A stretch of DNA of 64,000 nt from Pseudomonadota bacterium (GTDB taxonomy: Bacteria > Chloroflexota > UBA6077 > JAJPGT01). A model generated the notes under the pieces. The model saw nothing but the letters and a program-made list of their open reading frames with translations. It had not been told where the DNA came from and ran no database searches. The translations under genes and the position numbers were made by a program. Positions 9,240-17,208 of the stretch are shown here, one piece after another. The stretch's first letter is position 1; each line of letters starts with the position of its first letter. Where the stretch lies: contig JAJPGT010000064.1 of assembly GCA_021325655.1 (NCBI GenBank), positions 1 to 64,000 of the forward strand, written 5' to 3'.

Positions 9240-9584
9240 TCAAACGGCCCCGAGTAGCGCCAGGGCTTCGTCGAGCACGCGCCTGGGATCGGGACAGTCC
9301 GCTCGACCAGAACGGTCCTGGTCGAGCAGCTCTTTGAGCTGGCGCAGCTTCTTCGTCAGCGCCAGGGCGATCTGCACTCCCCCCAGGTTCACCCCGTGCT
9401 CCTCGACGAGGTACTTGATCTGCCGCAGCCGGGCAATGTCCTCCGGGGAATAGAGGCGGATATTGCCGTCGGTGCGGCTGGGCTCGAGGAAGCCGGCGCG
9501 CTCGTACTTGCGAAGCGTCGTTGGGTGTAGCTCGACCAGACGGGCGGCTACACTAATGACGAAGAGTGCATCTGACGAGCGCAT
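9240..9584 (-). CDS. hspR: MerR-family heat-shock repressor HspR
   Basis: 114 aa. An ATG further upstream at 9638 falls inside the predicted -10 box, so the start is placed at 9584, where GGAGAGGGG precedes ATG and the protein begins MRSSDALFVIS. The helix-turn-helix and wing are clear: VAARLVELHPTTLRKYERAG, then RLYSPEDIARLRQIKYL, and a VNLGGVQIALAL segment typical of HspR. In actinobacteria and Chloroflexota HspR binds HAIR inverted repeats and uses DnaK as co-repressor. It is the first gene of the hspR-dnaK operon and probably represses itself, dnaK and the divergent grpE. Confidence 0.9.
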   Translation of the reverse strand: MRSSDALFVISVAARLVELHPTTLRKYERAGFLEPSRTDGNIRLYSPEDIARLRQIKYLVEEHGVNLGGVQIALALTKKLRQLKELLDQDRSGRADCPDPRRVLDEALALLGAV

Positions 9585-9636
9585 CGCCCCTCTCCCCGGC
9601 CCGTATACGGGCCGAGTTAGAGTTTCTTGCATGTCC

Positions 9637-9678
9637 ATACTACCTGACTTGACGCAGCCGCGTCAAGAACGGTAGCCT
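9637..9678. promoter_or_regulatory. Mirror-image divergent promoters over a HAIR-like HspR operator
   Basis: The palindrome CTTGACGC-agcc-GCGTCAAG spans 9648-9667 and resembles the HAIR consensus (CTTGAGT-N7-ACTCAAG). Each arm contains a TTGACG -35 box. Rightward, TTGACG (9649-9654) is 18 bp from TAGCCT (9673-9678), leading to grpE. Leftward, TTGACG (9661-9666 on the minus strand) is 18 bp from TAGTAT (9637-9642), leading to hspR-dnaK. HspR bound here would block both -35 boxes at once. Confidence 0.75.
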
Positions 9679-9709
9679 TAGCGTGTGAGCTGTTGCACTG
9701 AGGTGACCC

Positions 9710-10255
9710 ATGACGGATACGGATCGGCCGGTGGACAACGCCCCGGCTACCGATGAGCGTTCCGTGGATGACCTCCAGCGCGCGCTGGAGGAATCCAACC
9801 GCGCCCTCGAGGAGGCCATCCGCAAGAGCGAGGAATATCTCGACCTGCTGCGCCGAGCCCGAGCGGACTTTGCCAACTACAAGCGGCGGACCGACGAGGA
9901 GCGCCAGGAGCAGGCACAGAACGTCCGTGCGGAAACCCTGCTAAAGATCCTACCCATTCTGGACGACTTCCAGCGAGCCATCCAGTCGCCCCCGACCGAT
10001 CCCTCGGTGCGCGACTGGGTGCAGGGGGTCCTGCTGATCGAGCGCAAGCTGCGCGCCGTGCTCGAGGCAGAGGGGCTCCAGAAGATCGCGGCGGAGGGCG
10101 GCCAGTTCAACCCCTGGGAACACGAGGCGGTGGGCTACCAGGCCAGCCCGGAGCTCGAGGACGGCCGCATCCTGGCCGTGGTTCGCGACGGCTATCGGCT
10201 CGGCGACCGTGTCATCCGCCCGGCCCAGGTCATCGTCGCCCGCCGGGCGGGCTGA
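9710..10255 (+). CDS. grpE: Nucleotide exchange factor GrpE
   Basis: 181 aa from ATG with GAGGTGA upstream. The acidic N-terminus leads into a long coiled coil (about residues 18-75, LQRALEESNRALEEAIRKSE and on), followed by the dimer-forming helices with ADFANYKRRTDEERQE and the beta-wing domain with GGQFNPWEHEAVG. GrpE releases ADP from DnaK. It is transcribed away from hspR-dnaK from the shared operator region, so it should be co-induced with dnaK. The ending IRPAQVIVARRAG is typical. Confidence 0.96.
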   Translation: MTDTDRPVDNAPATDERSVDDLQRALEESNRALEEAIRKSEEYLDLLRRARADFANYKRRTDEERQEQAQNVRAETLLKILPILDDFQRAIQSPPTDPSVRDWVQGVLLIERKLRAVLEAEGLQKIAAEGGQFNPWEHEAVGYQASPELEDGRILAVVRDGYRLGDRVIRPAQVIVARRAG

Positions 10256-10329
10256 CGGGCGCGCCCGTCAGCCCGCCCCGGAGAGGCGCTTGACCGCCGG
10301 GCGGGTTTCGCGCTAGACTGTGGGCAGAC

Positions 10330-10401
10330 GCGGAAGTGGCGCAGCGGTAGCGCATCTGCTTCCCAAGCAGAGGGTCGCGGGTTCGAATCCCGTCTTCCGC
10401 T
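10330..10401 (+). tRNA. tRNA-Gly (anticodon CCC)
   Basis: 72 nt. The 7-bp acceptor GCGGAAG pairs with CTTCCGC, the anticodon loop is TTCCCAA within stem TCTGC/GCAGA, and the T-arm contains GGTTCGAATCC. The CCA end is not encoded. It reads GGG codons. A hairpin terminator follows 11 nt later. Confidence 0.95.
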
Positions 10402-10411
10402 CCTTGTTTTG

Positions 10412-10436
10412 AGGCTCCAGGCGAAACCTGGAGCCT
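10412..10436 (+). terminator. Terminator behind tRNA-Gly
   Basis: AGGCTCCAGG pairs perfectly with CCTGGAGCCT around a CGAAA loop, followed by TTGCTGTTG. It lies directly after the tRNA and probably ends its transcript. Confidence 0.7.
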
Positions 10437-10704
10437 TTGCTGTTGTCTGGCCACCCCGCCATGGCCCGGGTCGCCCTCGACGGCACACTCCACAGTACGC
10501 GCGGTTTGCCTCTTGATGCCCGCTGCACCGGCTGGCATGACGCTCAGGCTGCTACTGCGGCGACGGGGACTGGCGAGCAGAAGCGGGCCAAGAGTTACGC
10601 GGCAACGCCTGAGCAGGGTCCCCCAGGAACAGCTCTTGCATGCGCTTAGGCACGCCTACGCAGAAGAGCGTGGAGCACGTGTACTGAGGGGCCCACGAGG
10701 GGGC

Positions 10705-11829
10705 ATGCGACCGTTTGGCAATTCGTGGCCAGCCGTAGGTTGGCACCCTTGGGAGACGCGCCCCGGGAGCGGGCGGGACTACCGGCCGCGGGTGGCGCCC
10801 GGCGCGGTGGCCGTGTCATGCAGCATCGCCGCGCTCCTCCTGTCATCGTGCGGCGGCGGGCCGACGAGCGCCCCGACGCCACCCGCGGCGCCCACAACCG
10901 CTCCTGTCACGACGGCGCCGACCATCCCGGCCGTGCCGACGGTCCGGCCGGCGGCCGTATCGCCCGCGGCATCGCCAAGCACGGCGATTCCGCCGGTTCC
11001 GACTCCCAGGGTCGGCGCGAGCCCGGTGGCAAGCCCGAGCCCAATTGGTGTGGCTGGGGCTCAGCCCATCGTCGTCACCCTCCAGGCGCAGAGCAACTCG
11101 GGCGTCACCGGCAAGGCGGTGATCACCGGGCTCGGCCCGGCGCAAACGCTCGTCGTGCTTGCGCTCAACAACGCCGGCCCGGGCCGCCACCCGGCCCATA
11201 TCCATCAAGGCACCTGCGCCAACCTCAACCCGGCGCCGCTGTATCCACTGACCGACGTCGTCGACGGGGTGTCGGTAACCGCCGTAAATCAGGGGCTGCC
11301 GGCGGTTCTGCGGGGCCAGTTCGCGATCAACGTCCACCAGTCGCCCGAGAACATCCAGACCTACATCGCCTGCGGTGACATCCCTGCCCAGCCCGGGGCC
11401 GCGGCACAGCCGGTTGCGACGGCGGGGCCAGCGGCGGTGCCGACACCGGCGCCACGGCCGTCGCCAAGCCCAGGCGGGGGCGTGAGCGCGGGACCGGTGA
11501 CGGTGCGAATCCAGCAGCAGAACAACTCCGGCGTCACGGGCGTCGCGGCGCTGGCCGGTGTCAGCAACGGCCAGAGCACTGAGGTGGTGCTCGTCCTGCC
11601 GTCGGCCAGCAACGACCGCCACCCAGCCCATATCCATCAAGGCACCTGCGCCAACCTCAACCCGGCGCCGCAGTATCCACTCACTGACGTGGTCGACGGG
11701 GTATCTGTGACGACCGTTGCGGCGCAGCTCACCCAGATCCTCAGCAGCCCGCACGCGGTCAATGTGCACCAATCGCCACAGAACATTCAGATGTACATCG
11801 CCTGCGGCGACATCAGGAGCGCAGGCTAA
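10705..11829 (+). CDS. Lipoprotein with two near-identical CHRD/SOD-like domains
   Basis: About 374 aa. A hydrophobic segment ends in the lipobox LLLSSC, so the protein is probably a lipid anchor at the cell surface. A Pro/Thr/Ala/Val linker of about 80 residues follows. Two copies of a roughly 105-residue domain then appear, each starting QxNSGVTG, with a central HPAHIHQGTCANLNPAP and ending NVHQSPxNIQ(T/M)YIACGDI. The HxHxG and C...C pattern resembles CHRD or Cu/Zn-SOD-like folds, but a full set of SOD metal ligands is not evident. The start is uncertain: ATG 10705 has GAGGGGG very close, while GTG 10792 gives a shorter signal peptide. Function unknown. Confidence 0.68.
   Translation: MRPFGNSWPAVGWHPWETRPGSGRDYRPRVAPGAVAVSCSIAALLLSSCGGGPTSAPTPPAAPTTAPVTTAPTIPAVPTVRPAAVSPAASPSTAIPPVPTPRVGASPVASPSPIGVAGAQPIVVTLQAQSNSGVTGKAVITGLGPAQTLVVLALNNAGPGRHPAHIHQGTCANLNPAPLYPLTDVVDGVSVTAVNQGLPAVLRGQFAINVHQSPENIQTYIACGDIPAQPGAAAQPVATAGPAAVPTPAPRPSPSPGGGVSAGPVTVRIQQQNNSGVTGVAALAGVSNGQSTEVVLVLPSASNDRHPAHIHQGTCANLNPAPQYPLTDVVDGVSVTTVAAQLTQILSSPHAVNVHQSPQNIQMYIACGDIRSAG
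11185..11270 (+). repeat. Internal repeat copy 1 of the lipoprotein gene
   Basis: This 86-bp stretch matches 11617-11702 with only 5 mismatches. It encodes the HPAHIHQGTC core through DVVDGV. Flanking parts of the two domains are far more diverged, suggesting recent duplication or gene conversion of the core. Confidence 0.85.
11617..11702 (+). repeat. Internal repeat copy 2 of the lipoprotein gene
   Basis: Second copy of the 86-bp segment at 11185-11270 (5 mismatches), in the same reading frame in the second domain. Confidence 0.85.
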
Positions 11830-12252
11830 GGCTGGCGGAACCACCCGAGCGATCGGCCCGTTACGGAAGCAGCGGGCAGACGTCAGGAGGACAAGCACGG
11901 AGTCTAGGAGGGGACCAGGCGCGCCTCGACAAGCAAGAGCCGCCGCGGCGCACGGAGATCACTCGGCGGGGTTGATAACTGGATACACATCCGCGATGCC
12001 GTCTCCTGGCAGGCACAGGGGCAGGCTCGGATCCCCTCCTGCCGCTCACAGCACGGCCCCAGGCGCGCCGTAGACCTGCCTGGGGCCGCCTGATTGTAGC
12101 GCCGCTGGGTGTGCGTTGGAACCGAGCACATGGCTCCGATAGCATCTGGGCAGGGCGAGGCGACGGCGCACGGCAGCGTCGTGAACGCCGCGAGACCGGG
12201 CGGCATGTTCCTCGCCACCGCGACGGTGGACCAACGGGGAGGAGGGCAGCAG
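11830..12252. other. Intergenic stretch with one strong hairpin
   Basis: No convincing gene on either strand. At 12054-12088 CGGCCCCAGGC pairs with GCCTGGGGCCG (11 bp) around a 13-nt loop, followed by CCTGATTGT. It may end the lipoprotein transcript or be a leader structure before the histidine kinase. I could not identify a promoter. Confidence 0.4.
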
Positions 12253-13452
12253 GTGGGGCGAGCACGACGGACAATTGCTGGCGCTGCCACCCGAACCACG
12301 GCTGGGGAGCAGGCGCGGGAGCTGGCGATCCTCAACGCGATCGCCGAAGCCCTCAATAGCTCCGCCGACGTCCGCCAGGCGCTGGAGCGGACCCTCGCCC
12401 TGGTCGCCGAGCTGCTCGGGCTGCAGACCGGCTGGGTCTGGCTGCTCGCCCCGGATACGCAGCAGGTCTATCTCGCCGCCGCCCAGAACCTCCCCCCCTA
12501 CCTGCGCGAGCCGGTGCGCATGAGCGGCCGCTGGTGCCTGTGCACAGACCTGTTTCGCCAGGGCAAGCTCGCGCCGACGAACGTCGACATGCTCGAGTGC
12601 AGTCGCCTCGGCCCGGCGGTCGAAGCAAAGGACCCGACACTCACGCAGGGGCTGCGCTACCACGCCAGCATTCCGCTCGCGTTCCGCGACCAGCGCCTGG
12701 GGATCATGAACATCGCCGGGCCAGCCTGGCGGCAGCTCACCGGCGAGGAGCTGCGGCTGCTCGCCACGATCGCCTATCAGGTGGGCATCGCCGTCGAGCG
12801 GGCGCGCCTGGCCGAGGAGAGCACCCGCCTGGCGCGAGCTGAGGAGCGGACGCGCCTCGCCCGCGAGATTCACGATACGCTGGCACAGGACCTGACCGCG
12901 ATCGGATTGGACCTGGAGGGGGCGCTACGCCACCTGGAGGGCAGCCCCGCGCGGGCACGCGAGCGGCTGGAGCGTGCGCTGGCTACCACCCGCGCAAGCC
13001 TGGAGGAGGCGCGGCGCTCGGTGCTCGACCTGCGTGCCGCGCCGCTCGCCGGCCGCTCGCTGGCCGAGGCGCTCGCCGCGCTTGGACGTGCGTTCACTTC
13101 GGAAACCGGGGTACGGGTGTACGTTCGGACCGAGGACCGGGCAGGGCTGCCGTTGCGCACCGAGTCCGAGCTGTACCGTATCGCCCAGGAGGCACTGGCG
13201 AACGTCCGCAAGCACGCCCACGCCACGCAGGTCGAGATCACCCTCCGCGCCACCCCGCGGGAGGTCGTTCTATCAATCCGCGACGACGGCGTTGGGTTCG
13301 CTCCAGAACATAGCGCCGAGGAGCGCCACGGCCTGGTCGGGATGCGGGAACGGGCGAAGCTGCTCGGTGGCCGGCTACGCCTGGCGAGCCGGCCCGGGCG
13401 GGGGACAACGGTCACCGCGTGGGTGCCGCTCGGGCGGGAGAGGGAGGCGTGA
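12253..13452 (+). CDS. GAF-domain sensor histidine kinase (NarX/LiaS-type, HisKA_3)
   Basis: 399 aa. GTG 12253 is chosen because GGGAGGAGG precedes it and upstream in-frame codons read as non-protein-like. No transmembrane segment is seen, so the sensor is cytoplasmic. The GAF domain (about residues 20-190) contains the cysteine cluster Cys95-x-Cys97-x18-Cys116. HisKA_3 follows with ARAEERTRLAREIHDTLAQ, phospho-acceptor His207, then the HATPase region with ALANVRKHAHATQVE, RDDGVGF and GLVGMRERAKLLGG. It phosphorylates the overlapping response regulator. The signal is unknown; the Cys cluster could bind a metal or Fe-S centre or act as a redox switch. Confidence 0.9.
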   Translation: MGRARRTIAGAATRTTAGEQARELAILNAIAEALNSSADVRQALERTLALVAELLGLQTGWVWLLAPDTQQVYLAAAQNLPPYLREPVRMSGRWCLCTDLFRQGKLAPTNVDMLECSRLGPAVEAKDPTLTQGLRYHASIPLAFRDQRLGIMNIAGPAWRQLTGEELRLLATIAYQVGIAVERARLAEESTRLARAEERTRLAREIHDTLAQDLTAIGLDLEGALRHLEGSPARARERLERALATTRASLEEARRSVLDLRAAPLAGRSLAEALAALGRAFTSETGVRVYVRTEDRAGLPLRTESELYRIAQEALANVRKHAHATQVEITLRATPREVVLSIRDDGVGFAPEHSAEERHGLVGMRERAKLLGGRLRLASRPGRGTTVTAWVPLGREREA

Positions 13453-14087
13453 TCAGGATCGTGGTGGTGGACGACCACCCCATCGTGCGGCAGGGCCTGA
13501 TCGCCGCGCTCGAGGACGAGCCGGACTTCGAGGTGGTCGGCGCGGCCGGCTCAGCCGAGGAGGCACTGGCCCTGGTCAGCCAGCTCCAGCCCGATCTGGT
13601 GCTGCTCGATCTCGAGCTGCCCGGCCTGGACGGCGTCGCGGCGATCCCCCGCTTGCACGAGGCCAGTCCGAGCATCGCGGTGCTGGTGTTCACCGCCTAC
13701 GCCACGGACGAGCGTGTCCTGGGCGCTGTCCGGGCCGGCGCCAGGGGTTATCTGCTCAAGGGCGCGACCGCCACCGACATCGCCCAGGCTATCCGCGCCG
13801 TGGCCAGTGGCGGATCGGCTCTGGAGCCACGCGTGGCAGCTACCCTCGTCGCCGCGGTGCGGGCTCCCCGCGGCGCGGGCGCGCTCACCGGCCGCGAGCG
13901 CGAAGTGCTGCATCTGATCGCCGAGGGCCTGCCCGGGAAGCAGATCGCGCGCGCCCTGGGCATTAGCGAGCGGACGGTAAAGTTCCACACCGCCGCGCTC
14001 TTCCGCAAGCTCGGCGCCGACAACCGGGCCCAGGCGGTCGCGCTGGCCGCGCAGCGCGGGCTGCTGGACGCCTCTCCAGGGCGCTGA
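13449..14087 (+). CDS. NarL/FixJ-type response regulator
   Basis: 212 aa, GTG start overlapping the kinase stop by 4 bp (GTGA). The receiver has the acidic pair Asp8-Asp9, the phospho-acceptor Asp54 in LVLLDLELPG, and a conserved Lys in GYLLKGA. The LuxR-type helix-turn-helix is at the C-terminus: LTGREREVLHLIAEGLPGKQ and SERTVKFHTAALFRKLGA. It acts as a dimeric DNA-binding regulator with the upstream kinase. Targets are unknown; neighbouring genes (PPOX, SDR) are candidates only by position. Confidence 0.93.
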   Translation: MIRIVVVDDHPIVRQGLIAALEDEPDFEVVGAAGSAEEALALVSQLQPDLVLLDLELPGLDGVAAIPRLHEASPSIAVLVFTAYATDERVLGAVRAGARGYLLKGATATDIAQAIRAVASGGSALEPRVAATLVAAVRAPRGAGALTGREREVLHLIAEGLPGKQIARALGISERTVKFHTAALFRKLGADNRAQAVALAAQRGLLDASPGR

Positions 14088-14125
14088 GCCCTCGCCTCGC
14101 CCCTCGCGCTCATCCCGAAGCCCGC

Positions 14126-14151
14126 GGCCCCTGCCCATCAGGACAGGGGCC
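14126..14151 (+). terminator. Possible terminator after the two-component pair
   Basis: GGCCCCTG pairs with CAGGGGCC across a 10-nt loop, followed by TTCCCTGTCC. It sits 38 bp after the response regulator stop. The downstream T content is poor, so this is tentative. Confidence 0.45.
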
Positions 14152-14265
14152 TTCCCTGTCCTGGCTGGCAGACGCCGACCTGCCCCTCCAGCCGATGTGC
14201 CCGGGTCTGGCGCGGCTCGATACTCCTCTCGAGTCGATGAGCAACGCGACAACGAGGACGACACC

Positions 14266-14673
14266 ATGAGCGCCTTTACCCCTGCCGAGATCGCCTACCT
14301 GCGCAGCCAACGGCTGGGCCGGCTGGCTACGGTTGGCCCGGATGGGCAGCCACACGTCGTGCCGGTGGGCTTCCGCTACAACCCAGAGCTTGACACCATC
14401 GACATCGGCGGCCACGGCTTCGCCACCCGTAAGAAGTACCGCGACGTACGCCACAACCCCCGGGTCGCCTTTGTCGTCGACGACCTGGCCTCGGTCGACC
14501 CGTGGCGGCCGCGTGGGATCGAGATCCGCGGCGAGGCGGCGGTGCTGGACCGAGGCGGCAACGAGATTCTGCCGGGCTTCGATCCCGAAATGTTCCGCAT
14601 CCGGCCCCGGCGGATCGTGAGCTGGGGGATCGAGGGGGAGGCCTTCTCGCCCACCGCCCGCTCCGTCGCGTAG
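14266..14673 (+). CDS. PPOX-class (pyridoxamine-oxidase-fold) F420- or flavin-dependent oxidoreductase
   Basis: 135 aa starting MSAFTPAEIAYLRSQRLGR. The split-barrel FMN/F420-binding fold is shown by LATVGPDGQPHVVPVGFRY, then an IDIGGHGFATRKKYRDVRH segment and a VAFVVDDL strand. The family reduces small substrates with F420H2, FMN or heme-related cofactors. The overall pattern is like the actinobacterial F420-dependent PPOX subfamily, but the cofactor cannot be settled by eye. It is a single gene, with a 136-bp gap before the SDR. Confidence 0.83.
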   Translation: MSAFTPAEIAYLRSQRLGRLATVGPDGQPHVVPVGFRYNPELDTIDIGGHGFATRKKYRDVRHNPRVAFVVDDLASVDPWRPRGIEIRGEAAVLDRGGNEILPGFDPEMFRIRPRRIVSWGIEGEAFSPTARSVA

Positions 14674-14809
14674 CCCAGCATCGGCTATCCCGAGCGCTCA
14701 TGAGCCGGATGGACGGCCGGTCTGGACCGCTCCAGCGTGCCTGACTCCGGAGCGTTCTGGGGCCGCGCCGCGGCCGCCAGGGCGCTCCAGGGTGAATGAA
14801 GGAGAAGCC

Positions 14810-15547
14810 ATGAAACCATCGCAACGGGTCGCGCTGATTACCGGCGCTTCCCGCGGGCTCGGTCGAGAGATCGCCCGCCTCTTCGCCCAGCACGGAATGT
14901 CCCTCATCGTGACCGCTCGCGGCGCTGAGGCGCTGCAGGATACAGCGGACGAGCTCGGCGCGCTGACCGAAGTGCTCGCCCTGCCCGGCGACGTCGCGGA
15001 CCGAGCCCATGCCGAGCGGCTGGTCCGCCTCGGGCTGGAGCGCTTCGGGCGCATCGACGTGCTCATCAACAACGCCTCGGCCATCGGCCCCAGCCCGATG
15101 CCGACGCTGGAGACGTACCCGCTGGACGCGCTTGCCGAGGTCTTCCGGGTCAACACCCTGGCGCCGCTGCACCTCATCCAGCTCGTCCTGCCCGGGATGC
15201 GCGAGCGGGGCGAGGGGCTCATCGTGAACGTCACTTCCGACGCCGCGGTCCAGCCCTATCCCACCTGGGGCGGCTACGGGGCGAGCAAGGCGGCTCTGGA
15301 GCACCTTTCGCGCGTGCTGGCCGCCGAGCTCGAGGGCAGCGGGGTCCGGGTCTACGTCGTGGATCCCGGCGACATGAACACCCAGATGCACCGCGAGGCG
15401 GAGCCGGGGGTGGATCTCTCGTACTTGCCTGGCCCCGAGGTCTCCGCGCCCGCGTTTGTGCACCTGGTCGAGGCAGAGGCCACGCCCTTCGGCCGGCTCG
15501 AGGCGCAGAAGCTGGCGCCGGCCGCCGGTAGCAAGAGAGGCACATGA
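14810..15547 (+). CDS. Short-chain dehydrogenase/reductase (SDR)
   Basis: 245 aa. ATG 14810 has GAAGGAGA upstream. Classical SDR motifs: TGASRGLG (NAD(P) binding, residues about 12-19), NNASA (about 85-89), Ser in VNVTSDAA, YGASK catalytic Tyr-Lys, and VVDPGDMNT. Its last bases overlap the QueA-like gene by ATGA. In that context it may act on a product linked to the QueA-like enzyme rather than in general metabolism. The substrate is unknown. Confidence 0.88.
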   Translation: MKPSQRVALITGASRGLGREIARLFAQHGMSLIVTARGAEALQDTADELGALTEVLALPGDVADRAHAERLVRLGLERFGRIDVLINNASAIGPSPMPTLETYPLDALAEVFRVNTLAPLHLIQLVLPGMRERGEGLIVNVTSDAAVQPYPTWGGYGASKAALEHLSRVLAAELEGSGVRVYVVDPGDMNTQMHREAEPGVDLSYLPGPEVSAPAFVHLVEAEATPFGRLEAQKLAPAAGSKRGT

Positions 15548-16563
15548 TTACGACAGAACGCCCGCTCGACTTTACACTTCCGCCGGAGCTAGAGGCACAC
15601 GAGCCGCCCGAGGCGCGCGGCCTCCGACGCGACCAGGTGCGGCTGCTTGTCAGCTCCCGCGGTGGCACTGCCATCGCCCACGCGCGTTTTGACGACCTGC
15701 CCGAGCTCCTTCAGCCCGGCGATCTGCTGGTGGCGAACGACTCCGCTACCCTGCCGGCCGCGCTGGCTGCCCGGCGCCCGGACGGGAGCGTGATCGCACT
15801 CCATCTCTCCACGCGCTTGCCGGGCCAGCTCTGGGTGGTGGAGCCGAGGCAGGCGGAGGGTGCGCCCGGCGCGGTGCTCACACTGCCGGGCGGAGGCACG
15901 GCCACGCTGCTTGCGCCGTACGCCGACTCCCGCCGGCTCTGGATCGCCCGGCTCGACCTGCCAGCACCCGTCCTCGAGTACCTGCACCGCTGGGGCCGGC
16001 CAATTGCCTACTCCTATGTTCGCGGCGTCTGGCCGCTCGAGATGTACCAGACCATCTACGCCAACGAGCCCGGCTCCGCCGAGATGCCCTCCGCCGGACG
16101 AGCCTTCAGCCCCGACGTCCTGGAGCGGCTCGCCCGCAAGGGGATCACCTTCGTGACACTGACACTGCACACCGGGGTCTCAAGCCTGGAGGAGGGCGAG
16201 GCGCCCTACGCGGAGCCCTACGTCGTACCCCCTGCCACGGCCGACACGGTCCAGGCGACCAGGGCGGCCGGCGGGCGGGTCATCGCCGTCGGCACTACTG
16301 CGGTGCGGGCGCTGGAGAGCGCCGCGGACGAGCAGGGCCGGGCCATTGCCAGCCGCGGCTGGACGGACCTCGTTATCACGCCGGCGCGGGGCGTCTGCGT
16401 CGTGGACGGGCTGCTCACCGGGTTCCACGAGCCGCGGGCGTCGCACCTGGCGATGCTGGAAGCGATCGCCGGTCGCGCCCACCTGGAGCAGGCCTACCGC
16501 GCGGCCCTGGCGGGTGGCTACCTCTGGCACGAGTTCGGGGATCTGCACCTGATCCTGCCGTGA
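15544..16563 (+). CDS. QueA-like S-adenosylmethionine:tRNA ribosyltransferase-isomerase family protein, divergent
   Basis: 339 aa. The family is clear from LQPGDLLVANDSATLPAAL, MYQTIYANEPGSAEMPSAGR, FVTLTLHTGVSSL and VIAVGTTAVRALES. Canonical QueA transfers the ribosyl part of SAM to preQ1 in tRNA to make epoxyqueuosine. This copy departs from that pattern: the PLPPYI-type segment is absent, the PTAGLHF motif reads PSAGRAF, and the conserved segment after LTLH(V)G is changed. It is translationally coupled to an SDR. It may be a paralogue with another role. Function in queuosine synthesis is possible but should not be assumed. Confidence 0.8.
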   Translation: MITTERPLDFTLPPELEAHEPPEARGLRRDQVRLLVSSRGGTAIAHARFDDLPELLQPGDLLVANDSATLPAALAARRPDGSVIALHLSTRLPGQLWVVEPRQAEGAPGAVLTLPGGGTATLLAPYADSRRLWIARLDLPAPVLEYLHRWGRPIAYSYVRGVWPLEMYQTIYANEPGSAEMPSAGRAFSPDVLERLARKGITFVTLTLHTGVSSLEEGEAPYAEPYVVPPATADTVQATRAAGGRVIAVGTTAVRALESAADEQGRAIASRGWTDLVITPARGVCVVDGLLTGFHEPRASHLAMLEAIAGRAHLEQAYRAALAGGYLWHEFGDLHLILP

Positions 16564-16582
16564 GCCTGGTAGAGGTGAGATC

Positions 16583-16993
16583 ATGCACCTTATCGGCACC
16601 CATCACGTAGCGATCTCCACGCCCCACTTCGCCCGCTTGCGCGCGTTCTACGTCGAGAAGCTCGGCCTACCGGTGCTGGGCGGGTTCCCCGGCCACGACA
16701 TCCTGTTCATCGCGGCCGCTGGCACCACGATCGAGCTCATCGGAGAAGCCACGCCGACTGGCCCCACCGGCCGGCGCGGCTGGCATCACCTGGCCTGGGA
16801 GGTGGAGGACATGGACGCGAGCTACGCCGAGCTGGCGGCGCGCGGCATCCCCTTCCCAGTACCCCCGGAGGATTTCCCGGCCGAGGCGCCCAGCATGCGG
16901 ATCGCCTTCTTCCAGGATCCAGACGGCAATCTCCTGGAGCTGGTGCAGCCGCTGGGCAGCCGTTACCCCGTGGCGCCGCCCAGCCAGCGCTGA
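16583..16993 (+). CDS. VOC/glyoxalase-family protein
   Basis: 136 aa, 19 bp after the QueA-like gene, with AGAGGTGAG as ribosome site. Paired beta-alpha-beta-beta-beta modules are visible: GTHHVAISTPHFARLRAFYV at the start, GWHHLAWEVEDMDASYAEL in the middle, and FFQDPDGNLLELVQPL at the end. His and Glu residues in these segments are the usual metal ligands. Members include glyoxalase I, methylmalonyl-CoA epimerases and resistance proteins; the exact reaction cannot be told. Probably the third gene of the SDR-QueA-like operon. Confidence 0.85.
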   Translation: MHLIGTHHVAISTPHFARLRAFYVEKLGLPVLGGFPGHDILFIAAAGTTIELIGEATPTGPTGRRGWHHLAWEVEDMDASYAELAARGIPFPVPPEDFPAEAPSMRIAFFQDPDGNLLELVQPLGSRYPVAPPSQR

Positions 16994-17208
16994 CGAGCAA
17001 CGCCGCTCGCTCGAGCGTGGCCGGACCTGCGCCACCGACGCGAGAGGCGGGGGGAACGCCGCGCGACGAGCAGGCGCTGGCATCCGGTGTGTCAGTGCGC
17101 GAATGCTCAGGTATCCGGGATGCGCCTTCCGATGCGGCAGAGCAGCGCCCTTGAGGCGCAGCGCTCGGCTGCCACCGGAGCCCCTCTCCCGCTCGTGTGC
17201 TGCTGGCC

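Noticed and set aside
9585..9638. Longer HspR starting at ATG 9638 or 9632
   Set aside because: Those codons lie within or just next to the predicted -10 box of the hspR promoter, and a good ribosome site precedes ATG 9584.
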